From: Trachythela sp. YZ-2020
Lineage: Eukaryota > Cnidaria > Anthozoa > Malacalcyonacea > Clavulariidae
Length of the DNA stretch: 64,000 nt
Direction: 5' to 3'
Assembly: GCA_016169945.1 (NCBI GenBank)
Contig: JADLSH010000388.1
Span: forward strand, 1,894,001-1,958,000
The translations under genes were made by a program, and so were the position numbers. Positions 20,781 to 30,508 of this stretch are shown here, in pieces (within the stretch, counting starts at the first letter, position 1; the number at the start of each line of letters is the position of its first letter). Under the pieces are notes generated by a model. That model ran no database searches. It saw nothing but the letters and a program-made list of their open reading frames with translations, and was not told the origin of the DNA.

Positions 20781-20826
20781 TCTGCAGACATGCATGTTTC
20801 GCCGTTCAACGGCTCGTCAGTGCAGC
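20781..20826 (-). ncRNA. hammerhead ribozyme-like motif, type H1 (copy a)
   Basis: Same sequence as 24,878-24,923. Minus strand: GCTGCA, CTGACGA, stem II GCCG/CGGC, GAAA, palindromic stem III ACATGCATGT, C at the cleavage site (position 20,787), then TGCAG pairing with CTGCA. It lies between (TA)n tracts, downstream of and in the same orientation as the minus-strand PLE copy. Confidence 0.8.
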
Positions 20827-20856
20827 TTGTAACGCAGTCTAGATGCGAGTGCCTTC

Positions 20857-20892
<36 letters not shown>

Positions 20893-20903
20893 TTTCGCTT
20901 ACC

Positions 20904-21521
20904 TCAAAACTTGTCTGCAACAGGCTGTTTCATCTGTAAAAGAATCATCAGGCAGTTTACAAGTATCGAAAAGAAATGACCGCTTATATGCTTCCTGCCG
21001 GGGCGTGGGAGTGTGTGGGAGACAATGTGTGCATGCATGGCTTTGTTTGCGTTGTTTACGCGAAATTTGTTACGATGACGACATCGTGAAATTATTTCAG
21101 CTCTTTTGTTGAGTAAACAATCCTTGTTTTTTTCTTTTAAAATACAAAATTTTTCTTCTAAACATAAATTGCATCGTTTTGATCCTCCCGTATACGAAAT
21201 AGAATGTTTTAAAATTTGCCAATTAATACTGAAATCCTTATTGTTTTCTTTCAATGTCCAAATATATTTCGAAAGTTCCGTGTCATTTGCATGCTTTTTA
21301 TGCTGAAAAGATTTAGTGTAGTTGGCCAATCGCTCTTTGAATGTGGTTGCAGTCATGCCAATGTAATTTTTGATCGTGTTTGTGTTGCTTACTGTGACTG
21401 TTGCTTTGTATACTATGTCCCTAGTCATGCATTGTTTTGAAGCGGGCAAATGGTGTTTTTCTACAACTGCAATTGGTAGTGTCCCTCTCCTGTGGCTTGT
21501 TATTTCTAGATATGCGTGCAT
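20904..21521 (-). CDS. PLE family 1 (minus copy): GIY-YIG endonuclease
   Basis: The frame contains IVYKATV, YIGMTATTFKERLANYTKSF, LSKYIWTLKENNKDFS, CNLCLEEKFCIL and LLNKRAEIISRCRHRNK. These are the GIY-YIG core, the catalytic Arg and Glu, and the NKR..E...CRH block typical of Penelope-like endonucleases. The frame remains open to 20,904. It overlaps the end of the RT frame (21,421) in another frame, so the original RT-endonuclease fusion is broken by a frameshift. Confidence 0.8.
   Translation of the reverse strand: MHAYLEITSHRRGTLPIAVVEKHHLPASKQCMTRDIVYKATVTVSNTNTIKNYIGMTATTFKERLANYTKSFQHKKHANDTELSKYIWTLKENNKDFSINWQILKHSISYTGGSKRCNLCLEEKFCILKEKNKDCLLNKRAEIISRCRHRNKFRVNNANKAMHAHIVSHTLPRPGRKHISGHFFSILVNCLMILLQMKQPVADKF
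20909..20964 (-). ncRNA. hammerhead-like motif, type H3 (copy a)
   Basis: Inverted duplicate of 24,368-24,423, at the 3' end of the minus-strand PLE copy. See that entry for the fold. Confidence 0.55.
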
Positions 21522-22690
21522 TGTGTTTAGTGATTACTGACTTAATATTGTTCATGCAGCTATAGCTTACTTTAACTGTATTTCTGTTAAAAATTTTATG
21601 TAGCTTGTGGTGCGGTGGAAAATGCTTGTCAATTAGACTAAGGAAATTACGTCCCATGTTTGTGCTAACACTCTTGCTAAATGGTGGGTTGAACCAAATG
21701 ATGTTGCGTTGCCTATTCCTGCGTTGTTTTTGCGGTGTGTGCTGAGTGTAGCTAAGTTCATGATTAAAGTTGCTATGCCTAAGTGCGTTCTGATATATGG
21801 GTGCAGATTCCTGAAAAGTTTGCTCATCTGATGAAAGAAGTGCGATGCGCTTGTTAATTGATGCAGGTAGTTGCCTTGTGATGCTCGGTGGGTGATTAGA
21901 GTGCATATTTATGTATAGTGGATCGTCATTGGGCTTCCTATAGGGCCTATGTTTTCCATTGTTAAGGTCGAAAGTTACATCTAAAAAGTTTACAATGCGT
22001 AAATTTGATTTTGTCCAAAATAACTTTGCTTATTTTTCCGGATTCGCTTTTAGCGGGATTAATTAATCGGCATTTTGGATTGTTTTCGAAATTTTCTTTG
22101 TGATCTTTTAAAGATATAAATGCTTCGCGTTTTTCATTTTCAATTCTGTCGCCGATTCCTAAATTGTTCGAAATGTTTTTTAGTTCTGAATCAATTTCAT
22201 CTATAGTGTCCTCGGATCCATGCTTATATGTTTTTGTGATGTTGTCATGTAAGAGCTTGTTGTATGTGTCGAGCGAGGTTTCATAAATATTCCTAGTTTT
22301 GTCTGCAAAAATGAAAATGTTGGGAGACGAATTGATTTTCTTTAGATCGTTAGTCAAAGATTTCTGAAATTGGTTCCTATATGGCCGAAATTGTAAATTT
22401 TCGATTAATTTTATAAGGTCGTCTTCGAAAGGTTTCATTTCCGGAATAGAAGGAGGTGTTTTGTTGGATGCAAGGCCGAAATGGTTGTTTTGGTTTTCAC
22501 ATTTTTGGTTTTTATTATGAAAGAAATTAGCTTTCCATCTCATACGTTTTATTACACTTTCCACTTTTTCAATCAAATTTTTCAAATAAGCGTCCTGTGA
22601 TGGTATAGGGATATTCTTTAGTGAATAGTCGAATCGAAATTGCCGCATTTTGAAGTTAAATAGAAATGAATAACGTAAACAAGAGTGCAC
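21421..22690 (-). pseudogene. PLE family 1 (minus copy): RT with core deleted
   Basis: The N-terminal part (22,690 down to about 22,020) holds EAFISLKDHKENF and CRLINPAKSESGKISKVILD, the fingers of PLE RTs. It then jumps directly to NFLDVTFDLNNGKHRPYRKP and SNHPPSITRQLP (from about 22,010 on, ending at 21,421). RT motifs A, B and C are missing. The junction lies in AAATCAAATTTACGC, which looks like a microhomology deletion. Upstream (22,700-22,836) is a pLTR copy in the same orientation. Confidence 0.8.
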
Positions 22691-22699
22691 AACCGATAT

Positions 22700-22838
22700 A
22701 CGGGTGCGAATATACGTGTAGGTTTAGGTCTACGAAACGCAAAGAGTGCTCGACAACATATAGTTAGAGCAAATTATAGTTTTTCGCTTACCTCAAAACT
22801 TGTCTGCAACAGGCTGTTTCATCTGTAAAAGAATCATG
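22700..22838 (-). repeat. PLE family-1 pLTR upstream of the minus copy, with truncated H3 motif
   Basis: Reading the minus strand: gattcttttacagatgaaac (22,834 down), ... gaggtaagcgaaaaac ... cctacacgtatattcgc. The H3 motif (22,798-22,837) is cut inside CTGATGA. That cut is the junction with the 5'-truncated plus copy. Confidence 0.7.
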
Positions 22839-22841
22839 TAA

Positions 22842-23905
22842 AAGAAGCAATGGAGGAATACAAAACAAGTTATTCAGTGGTTTGGCAGTATAAAAGATAA
22901 GGACAGACACAGTTTTATTTCGTTTGACATTGTGGATTTCTACCCATCTATTTCTGAAAACTATTGGACCAAGCTTTATCTTGGGCTTCAAATTTGGCTA
23001 CTATACCTGAAAACGATATTTCAATAATAAAACACGCTAGAAAATCTCTCCTTTTCAATACCGGAATTTCATGGATAAAAAAAGATAGCCATAGTTTGTT
23101 TGACGTTAGCATGGGCAGTTTCGACGGCGCGGAAATTTGTGAGTTAGTAGGCCTTTTCATTTTAAACCACCTGAGTAAGAAATTTGGCAAAGAAAGCATC
23201 GGCCTATATAGAGATGACGGTTTGGCTATTATAAAAAGTAAATCAGCACGTTTAGCAGACAAAACAAGAAAAGATCTCCACAAAATTTTCGAGCAGTTTG
23301 ACCTAAAAATTACCGCCGAATCAAATTTACGCATTGTAAACTTTTTAGATGTAACTTTCGACCTTAACAATGGAAAACATAGGCCCTATAGGAAGCCCAA
23401 TGACGATCCACTATACATAAATATGCACTCTAATCACCCACCGAGCATCACAAGGCAACTACCTGCATCAATTAACAAGCGCATCGCACTTCTTTCATCA
23501 GATGAGCAAACTTTTCAGGAATCTGCACCCATATATCAGAACGCACTTAGGCATAGCAACTTTAATCATGAACTTAGCTACACTCAGCACACACCGCAAA
23601 AACAACGCAGGAATAGGCAACGCAACATCATTTGGTTCAACCCACCATTTAGCAAGAGTGTTAGCACAAACATGGGACGTAATTTCCTTAGTCTAATTGA
23701 CAAGCATTTTCCACCGCACCACAAGCTACATAAAATTTTTAACAGAAATACAGTTAAAGTAAGCTATAGCTGCATGAACAATATTAAGTCAGTAATCACT
23801 AAACACAATGCACGCATATCTAGAAATAACAAGCCACAGGAGAGGACACTACCAATTGCAGTTGTAGAAAAAACACCATTTGCCCGCTTCAAAAACAATG
23901 CATGA
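22842..23905 (+). pseudogene. PLE family 1 (plus copy): RT, 5' truncated, one frameshift
   Basis: The first frame (about 22,848-22,962) has QWRNTKQVIQWFGSIKDKD and FDIVDFYPSIS, RT motif A. After a one-base shift in an A run near 22,953 the second frame (22,964-23,905) gives MGSFDGAEICELVGLFIL (motif B), GLYRDDGLAI (motif C) and NFLDVTFDLNNG. SNHPPSITRQLP, typical of Penelope-like RTs, follows. Both catalytic regions are present, but the N-terminal 200 or so residues are missing. It joins the minus copy head to head. Confidence 0.85.
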
Positions 23906-24348
23906 CTAGGGACATAGTATACAAAGCAACAGTCACAGTAAGCAACACAAACACGATCAAAAATTACATTGGCATGACTGCAACCACATTCAAAGAGCGA
24001 TTGGCCAACCACACTAAATCTTTTCAGCATAAAAAGCATGCAAATGACACGGAACTTTCGAAATATATTTGGACATTGAAAGAAAACAATAAGGATTTCA
24101 GTATTAATTGGCAAATTTTAAAACATTCTATTTCGTATACGGGAGGATCAAAACGATGCAATTTATGTTTAGAAGAAAAATTTTGTATTTTAAAAGAAAA
24201 AAACAAGGATTGTTTACTCAACAAAAGAGCTGAAATAATTTCACGATGTCGTCATCGTAACAAATATCGCGTAAACAACGCAAACAAAGCCATGCATGCA
24301 CACATTGTCTCCCACACACACTCCCACGCCCCGGCAGGAAGCATATAA
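23902..24348 (+). CDS. PLE family 1 (plus copy): GIY-YIG endonuclease
   Basis: The frame starts at ATG 23,902, overlapping the RT stop by 4 bp, and has IVYKATV, YIGMTATTFKERLANHTKSF, CNLCLEEKFCIL, LLNKRAEIISRCRHRNK. All landmark residues of the PLE nuclease are present. The overlap probably reflects a frameshift in an originally continuous RT-EN polyprotein, because the Cys-rich linker before it is scrambled in this copy. The tail is shorter than in the minus copy. Confidence 0.85.
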   Translation: MTRDIVYKATVTVSNTNTIKNYIGMTATTFKERLANHTKSFQHKKHANDTELSKYIWTLKENNKDFSINWQILKHSISYTGGSKRCNLCLEEKFCILKEKNKDCLLNKRAEIISRCRHRNKYRVNNANKAMHAHIVSHTHSHAPAGSI

Positions 24349-24367
24349 GCGGTCATTTCTTTTCGAT

Positions 24368-24423
24368 ACTTGTAAACTGCCTGATGATTCTTTTACAGAT
24401 GAAACAGCCTGTTGCAGACAAGT
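24368..24423 (+). ncRNA. hammerhead-like motif, type H3 (copy b)
   Basis: Located 20 bp after the endonuclease stop. CTGATGA is at 24,381-24,387, stem II TCT/AGA with a UTTAC-type loop, GAAA at 24,401-24,404. Stem III ACA/TGT has T at the cleavage position (24,413). Stem I pairs CTGC/GCAG plus ACTTGT/ACAAGT. The weak point is a U-U at the base of stem II, where G-C is usual. Position at the start of the pLTR fits what is known for PLE hammerheads. Confidence 0.55.
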
Positions 24424-24506
24424 TTTGAGGTAAGCGAAAAACTATAATTTGCTCTAACTATATGTTGTCGAGCACTCTTTGCGTTTCGTAGACCTAAACC
24501 TACACG

Positions 24507-24534
<28 letters not shown>
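24424..24534 (+). repeat. PLE family-1 pLTR (downstream) and (TA)n
   Basis: gaggtaagcgaaaaactata ... gacctaaacctacacg, then (TA)n at 24,507-24,534. Same as 18,879-18,986 and inverted at 22,700-22,800. Confidence 0.8.
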
Positions 24535-24537
<3 letters not shown>

Positions 24538-24540
24538 AAA

Positions 24541-24586
24541 TCTGCAGACATGCATGTTTCGCCGTTCAACGGCTCGTCAGTGCAGC
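24541..24586 (-). ncRNA. hammerhead ribozyme-like motif, type H1 (copy b)
   Basis: Minus-strand copy identical in the core to 24,878-24,923. Left end of the inverted module. Confidence 0.8.
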
Positions 24587-24877
24587 TTGTAACGCAGTCT
24601 AGATGCGAGTGACTTCGTATTTATACACCATGCTCTTGCCCTCACCAAGCGCATGTGGTACAATACTCAGACACATGCGCATCCAGACATGCGTGAAGTG
24701 TCTTGGGGCCAGAGTGCTCAAACGACCACAAGGGAAGTGAGCTTTTGCATTATATATATATATATACTTCACGCATGTCTGGATGCGCATGTGTCTGAGT
24801 ATTGTACCACATGCGCTTGGGAGAGCAAGCGTATGGTGTATAAATACGAAGTCACTCGCATCTAGATTGCGTTACAA

Positions 24878-24923
24878 GCTGCACTGACGAGCCGTTGAAC
24901 GGCGAAACATGCATGTCTGCAGA
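24878..24923 (+). ncRNA. hammerhead ribozyme-like motif, type H1 (copy c)
   Basis: GCTGCA (24,878-24,883), CTGACGA (24,884-24,890), stem II GCCG-TTGAA-CGGC (24,891-24,903), GAAA (24,904-24,907). The stem III palindrome ACATGCATGT ends at 24,916, C at the cleavage position (24,917), then TGCAG (24,918-24,922) pairs with CTGCA to close stem I. All invariant core positions of a type-I hammerhead are present. The self-complementary stem III suggests it would act as a dimer. Confidence 0.85.
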
Positions 24924-24950
24924 TTTGACTATATATATATATATATATAT

Positions 24951-25779
24951 ATATTCTACAACATTAATTTATTAAATGTTCTGAAACTGGTATTGTTTTG
25001 TTTTATATTATTATCAAGTTATCGGTGATCGTAAAACCTCCAAATCCTTAATTTCAAATGCCCCGCCCCCGGGCAAAGGTTTGAGTTCAAATGCCCAACC
25101 CCCGGAACGTGCTTTAGGTTCATTAGGGTTAGGTTCATTAAGTTTTTAAACTTATCTGAAAGTTGAGAAAATTACGTCACATCAGTTTGGTAGATGGAAA
25201 CAGTGCTAACCAATACAATTCACAGAGTCTAAAGAGGCGGTCAAGTCTGTATGTAAACATTGAACTTTATTAACGATCTGCAATCAAATATTTATATTTT
25301 CGTGCGTATAGAGAATAATAAATTACCAAAACACAATGTATTGAAATGTCATATTATATGTGATAAATTATTGAAATGTCATAAATTATACTATTTAATG
25401 TATTTATACTACGTACATGCATACATCGTTGTTATCAATGTTATGTGCAGCTAAAAGCCTAAAAGTATATTTGAGCAATTGCCATAGCACGGTTAGGTAC
25501 AATAGATTTTTAAAGACTAAACTACTAAAGTGTTATGATTTCCCACGAGGTAGCGTTTTCAGTATTTTTCTTTCAAATTTCCTTCAAATCTCATTTCCTT
25601 TTCGTTTCCTTCATTTTGTGAAAATTTCCTTTGAAAAAGAAATTTCCTTCAAAGTGGAAACGCTGAGGAAATGACACGTGCTCGCGCATATTCAACATCT
25701 TTGATTACATGACGTCTGCCACTTCGACCCAATCGCTGACCAAAAGTACTGGCTCACCGAATATAATGATGATAAAACC
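24951..25779. other. no gene recognised
   Basis: AT-rich. A gccccgcccccgggcaaa patch lies at 25,059-25,108. An imperfect inverted repeat around ggtagcgttttc / gaaacgctg is at 25,550-25,668. Confidence 0.4.
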
Positions 25780-26199
25780 ACCGCGTATAATGGTGAAAGC
25801 ACCGCGTATAATGGTGAAAGCACCGCGTATAATGGTGAAACGACCACGTATAATGGTGAAAGCACCGCGTATAACGGTGAAAGCACCGCGTATAACGGTG
25901 AAAGCACCGCGTATAATGGTCAAACGACCACGTATAATGCTGAAAGCACCGCGTATAATGGTGAAAGTACCGCGTATAATGGCCAAACGACCACGTATAA
26001 TATTGAAACCACCGCGTATAATGGTGAAAGCACCGCGTATAATGCTGAAAGCACCGCGTATAATGGTGAAAGCACCGCGTATAATGGTCAAACGACCACG
26101 TATAATGCTGAAAGCACCGCGTATAATGGTGAAAGCACCGCGTATAATGGTGAAACGACTGCGTATAAAGGTCAAAGCACCGCGTATGATGATGCTTGA
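25780..26199 (+). repeat. 21-bp minisatellite, 20 units
   Basis: Twenty consecutive 21-bp units of the form ACCGCGTATAATGGTGAAAGC with few substitutions and no length change. Units with ACG|ACCACG junctions recur every three to five units, suggesting a higher-order period. Because 21 is divisible by three, long frames are open on both strands (heptads PRIMVKA, IIRGAFT, HHYTRCF). I do not consider these genes. Confidence 0.95.
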
Positions 26200-27838
26200 T
26201 CACTTAAGACAGCTATGGCTTTCCATAATGGTGTTTGTTATAGCAACATGCATCATATACATTAAATATGCATCGCATATATACATTATAGATGTTACAC
26301 GTCATTGTATTTAGATAAAAAGAGGCCTCCATGTTACAACTGCAGTTAAGATATAAACGAACGAATTTTATTGAAATTGACAGGTTGGTATGGTCAAAAC
26401 CTTTAGGGATGTGTGTGTGTGTGGGAGGGGTCATTTAATAATCAGTCCATGGTCCGGAATAGTACTGTGTATGTTGTAGTACTATGTTGGCAACGAATTG
26501 AGCTAAAAATTACATTTAGGTTTCTATAAGTATATAATGTGTAACAATCGTTGTCATATTGTATTAAATGCTAACTAGTGAATCTAGTATTTTTAACGTT
26601 TTAACGTTGCCTATTTTGGGGGATTTCAGTATAGTACATAATTGTCATTATTAAGAGATTGCATATATTTAGTTATTGAATATTGGCTTGTTTGTGGACA
26701 TACAATGATTCTGTACAGCGAGATTAAAAATATGTGTTAAAACGGTATCGTTGTTTTTTAATATCTAAACACTTTGTCTTTGAACATATATAAATATCAT
26801 TTTACAATATTTTGCTTGAGCGAACAAATTTCTTCTGTTATACGACTTGATTTGTATTATGAATATGTGAATATTGTATTACATTTAACTTTTAATACGG
26901 TATGCCTAAATGATATTGTACAGAATTTGGACTCCTCGTACGCGAAAGTACCATATGTGGTTATAACAAAAGGCCAAAGGGCAATGCGGATAGCTGCACT
27001 GAACTTTTAAGCCTTCATTACATTCTTTAAATTTTTTTCCGAATATGTCGATTTTGTAGTGAATATTTGGCAATTTTTGTGGTTTACACATGGTTTATAA
27101 GATTTTCAATGTATTATTTATGCATAGATAACTGCTATAACAGTTGGCTTTTTCAAAATTTTAGCGTTGCCACTGGAAGCAAATCGAATACTGAAGATTT
27201 ATACGACGGTATTGTAACTATTGAGATAATTTATCCTTTGCATTTGGTCGCGCCATAACGACAAGTAGGTAAAAATCTTATTTTGCAACAAAACGTCGAT
27301 ATGTATGCATAGTTTTTTATTATATAATACACTCGCTAATACCAGGAGGACAACTTTGTTTCAAATTAAATATATATAATGTAGTATTTAACTCTTCTCT
27401 GCCGGCCCTGGCTCTGAGTGATAACTTGTAAGTAATTCTTTATACGCAAAAGGGGAAGCCCCTATGCATATTTTAGGTGTAGGGTTGCATCAGCCATGCA
27501 TTGACATTAGTAAGATACAAACTATGCAAACGAGCCGAAACGTTGCAAAATACTGTCAATCTTCACCGAGAACGAGGGAGTGTAACAACTAGCTGAACAT
27601 TGTAGAGAGGCGAACTGTTTCCTAGACTATAGTTCCTACGACTATAGCGACGCAAGATCAACGCTGTCGTAATGTTACCTCGTACCATACAGGTTACTTA
27701 TTACCAGCTAGGATCGCCAATAATGATTCACCACGCGTTCTGCTCCAAAACACTTTTACATCTGACTTCGTATTCTTAGATGTTACCTCTTCAACGATCT
27801 GTGTCGAACTCTCTTAATTATTCTCAAACACATTCTAT
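26200..27838. other. no gene; dispersed repeat and empty MITE target
   Basis: 27,222-27,318 matches 9,470-9,575. 27,324-27,355 matches the target of the MITE at 11,896. Otherwise AT-rich without recognised coding. Confidence 0.45.
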
Positions 27839-28432
27839 ATGTCATGCACTGTATTACTTTTTAAAAAATTGAAAATACTTGACATCAATGGGATTAATTC
27901 CTTTTGTACAGGTACATTCATGTATTCCTACCATAACAAATTACTTCCACCCCCCTTTCTTAACTTATTTAGTACCAGCAACCAGTTTCATAATTATAAT
28001 ACCAGAAACGCTGACACATATCGTTCACATGCATGTAGAACTAATATAAAACAATTTACTATGCTTTCACGAGGTCCAAAACTGTGGAATTCGCTCCCTG
28101 ACACCGTTAAGAATGCAGGGACGTTAAATTGCTTCAGGAATAGAATACGAAAATATTTATTTCAATGTTAAGCCATATAATTGCGTTCACTAGCTGTCGC
28201 AATTGTCTTTTAACAAAATACTTTTGATATATATACTTTGAAAGCTTCAAGGAGATATCCAATTTATAAGCCTTATGGTTTCTGGATAACTCCTTGCCAC
28301 TAATATTACCATTGTAAATATAACAACATAAATTACCATTATATAAACAGTAACAGAATATTAGAAATCTGAAATATTGTAAATGGTATTGGTGGCTAAT
28401 AAATCTTTATCTTATCTTATCTTATCTTATCT
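27839..28432 (+). pseudogene. LINE 3' end (RT C-terminus, 3' UTR, TTATC tail)
   Basis: The open frame to TAA 28,169-28,171 contains NQFHNYNTRNADTYRSHACR and SRGPKLWNSLPDTVKN, then FRNRIRKYLF. This is the C-terminus of a CR1/L2-type non-LTR polymerase. A 3' UTR of about 230 bp follows, ending in (TTATC)n at 28,405-28,432. 5' truncated: no RT core upstream. Confidence 0.75.
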
Positions 28433-29853
28433 ATTAACTAATATTAAAAATTGCTATCTTTACTGTTGTTTACGTTCCATAATAATGACGTCATGAGTTT
28501 AACTCTTATAGACATTATATATAATTATATACATTATTATAAACTAACACAATCTAACAGTAACAGTGACTAGTACTGAGCCGAGTATTGGATAAGTATA
28601 GGCTAACTAGATAGTGATGTAGAAGGATTGATTTTATCAGGATTACACCTTGCCAATTTAAAAAATACAAGATGAAACCATACTCCAACGGCAGAAATCA
28701 CACTCTGATGACTTATGGCTATTAAACAAACAGCACATTAATATTGCCCATTAAAATGTAGCAAAGAATAAACGGTATGTAAACGGTACACACGTCATAA
28801 ACCTGACAAAAAGGAAAAAGAAAATTGGATGGTAAAGATCGCTTACTTCTTTTGGCTATTTGTGTTGAGATATGGGGGGGGGGAGGGGTTAGCCTACACT
28901 TATCCTGGGGTAGCAGATGAAGGTATTCCTAACCGACAGAGATACAGCAGTCTAACGCTATCTCTACTGAAAGCAATGGATGCAAACGGAGCTGAACATC
29001 GATTAAATCTTGGCCTTTCTCATCTAAGTGGTTAAGTGGAGCCCCACTTTTTGTGTGAGGTCATTGAAACGCCAGCTTTACCTTAGACCCTACTTGTAGA
29101 AAAATGACTGCACGAGGATCAGAGAAAAAGATAGATGAGTCCATTAGCTGTAATGCGTGTGAACCTGGTGTGAACACAAGATATGGAAATGTTGCACGGT
29201 ACTATATATAGAGTTTGTTTTGCTAGTTGATGGCATCTGTTTAAAGAGGCATCGTGGGATTAACCTTCTTAAAGGGAAAACTCCTCTGTTTCTTGATGAT
29301 TTTAAAAGAGATTTATAACATTTTTCAGTGTTTGTACTTTCAAATATGTTTTGGATGAAAATCATAGGATATCATTTCTTGATACTAAATGCATGAATGC
29401 GTGTGTACTGTTACCATGGTAACCTAGAAATGCCCCAACAGGCTGATAAAGGGCGCTTGTTCGGGACAGAATAGCAAAAGAAGTGAAGAATACAAAAATA
29501 TAAAATTAGGTTTAAAGTATAGCCAATAGGTATATCCAATATGTAAACCTCAAAATATATTTTTTTATAATTTACTATCTCAAACGTTTAATTTGTTTGA
29601 AACGATGCCAAAATTCGTTCAATTCAATTCGCTTTGCTACAAAATATGTTGCTTTTATATGATTTTTTGAGGTTCACAGCATAGCTTTATTAGTAATTAT
29701 ACAACACTGGCTGATTGATTCAGTATTAAAGTCAGTAGAGTGTTTGGCAACTTGTAAAATGATCATTTGAGAAAACCAAGTTTAAAGTTTTTGCATATAT
29801 TAGAATAGCTTACATAGAAGAAAGGGACAAGAGAACCAACCAACCACATATAT
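28433..29853. other. no gene; one X-box palindrome
   Basis: GTTACCATGGTAAC, a perfect RFX-type X-box palindrome, is at 29,410-29,423. No coding exon recognised. Confidence 0.4.
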
Positions 29854-30006
29854 GTTATTTAACGGGCGCGAGGTCCTGATAGGAAAAACTGTACCCAAGG
29901 CATTGAATGGCCCGAGGTCATGGCACGAGGCCGTAGGCCGAGAGCCGTTTTCATGACCGAGGGCACAGTTTTTCCCTATCCGGACCGAGCTAGGCCGTTA
30001 AATAAC
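29854..30006. mobile_element. 153-bp inverted-repeat MITE
   Basis: The arms are GTTATTTAACGG and CCGTTAAATAAC, with aggaaaaactgt / acagtttttcc further in. No clear duplication. Confidence 0.55.
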
Positions 30007-30508
30007 AGATTTATTTTTTCCCTCAAAAACGAAATTTCAAAAAAAAACCGAAATAATAAAAGTCTTTGGCTGTTCTTCGGCCGTGTAAAAAATTCTGCAT
30101 AATAGGATATTCAGCTCATTGACAGGTATATATCTTCCAGGTTTCTGTTTTCGTTTATGTTTTCCCAAAAACTCTTCCAGACGTTTAAGTCGTATGTTGT
30201 TTTTTCTTAGTATTAACAGGTCGTTGTTGCGCAATATACTGTTTAATTTCATCTTCAAAGATGTTGTTGTTTCCTCGTCAGGATAATAAAATTACCCTCA
30301 TGCCTGCAGCACTCCACACCTGTGGATTCCTGCTTGTAGTACGAGGGCCCCATAAACCTATTTGGTTTTGGCCAGCCCTTTAACTTGTGTCCTGACCACG
30401 CCTTTTGTCGGGCAAAACGAACCACACCCCCAAGACCCAAGCTACTCCCCAATCTAATAATCGTTTTCGTTTTGTAGGTAAAGACGAAATTCTTCGACAT
30501 TGTCCAAC

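Larger units (their letters stand above)
24533..24950. repeat. inverted module bounded by two H1 hammerhead motifs
   Basis: The left arm (24,535-24,707) and right arm (24,766-24,946) are inverted copies: an H1 motif, then gcgagtgacttcgtatttat, then a unique part ending gacatgcgtgaagt. A spacer of about 60 bp with (TA)n separates them. No open frame. It could be a PLE terminal repeat pair or a small non-coding retrozyme-like unit. Confidence 0.75.

Noticed and set aside
25780..26199. CRISPR-like array or repeat-protein gene
   Set aside because: There are no spacers between units, the genome is eukaryotic, and the long frames exist only because 21 is divisible by three; they are open on both strands.
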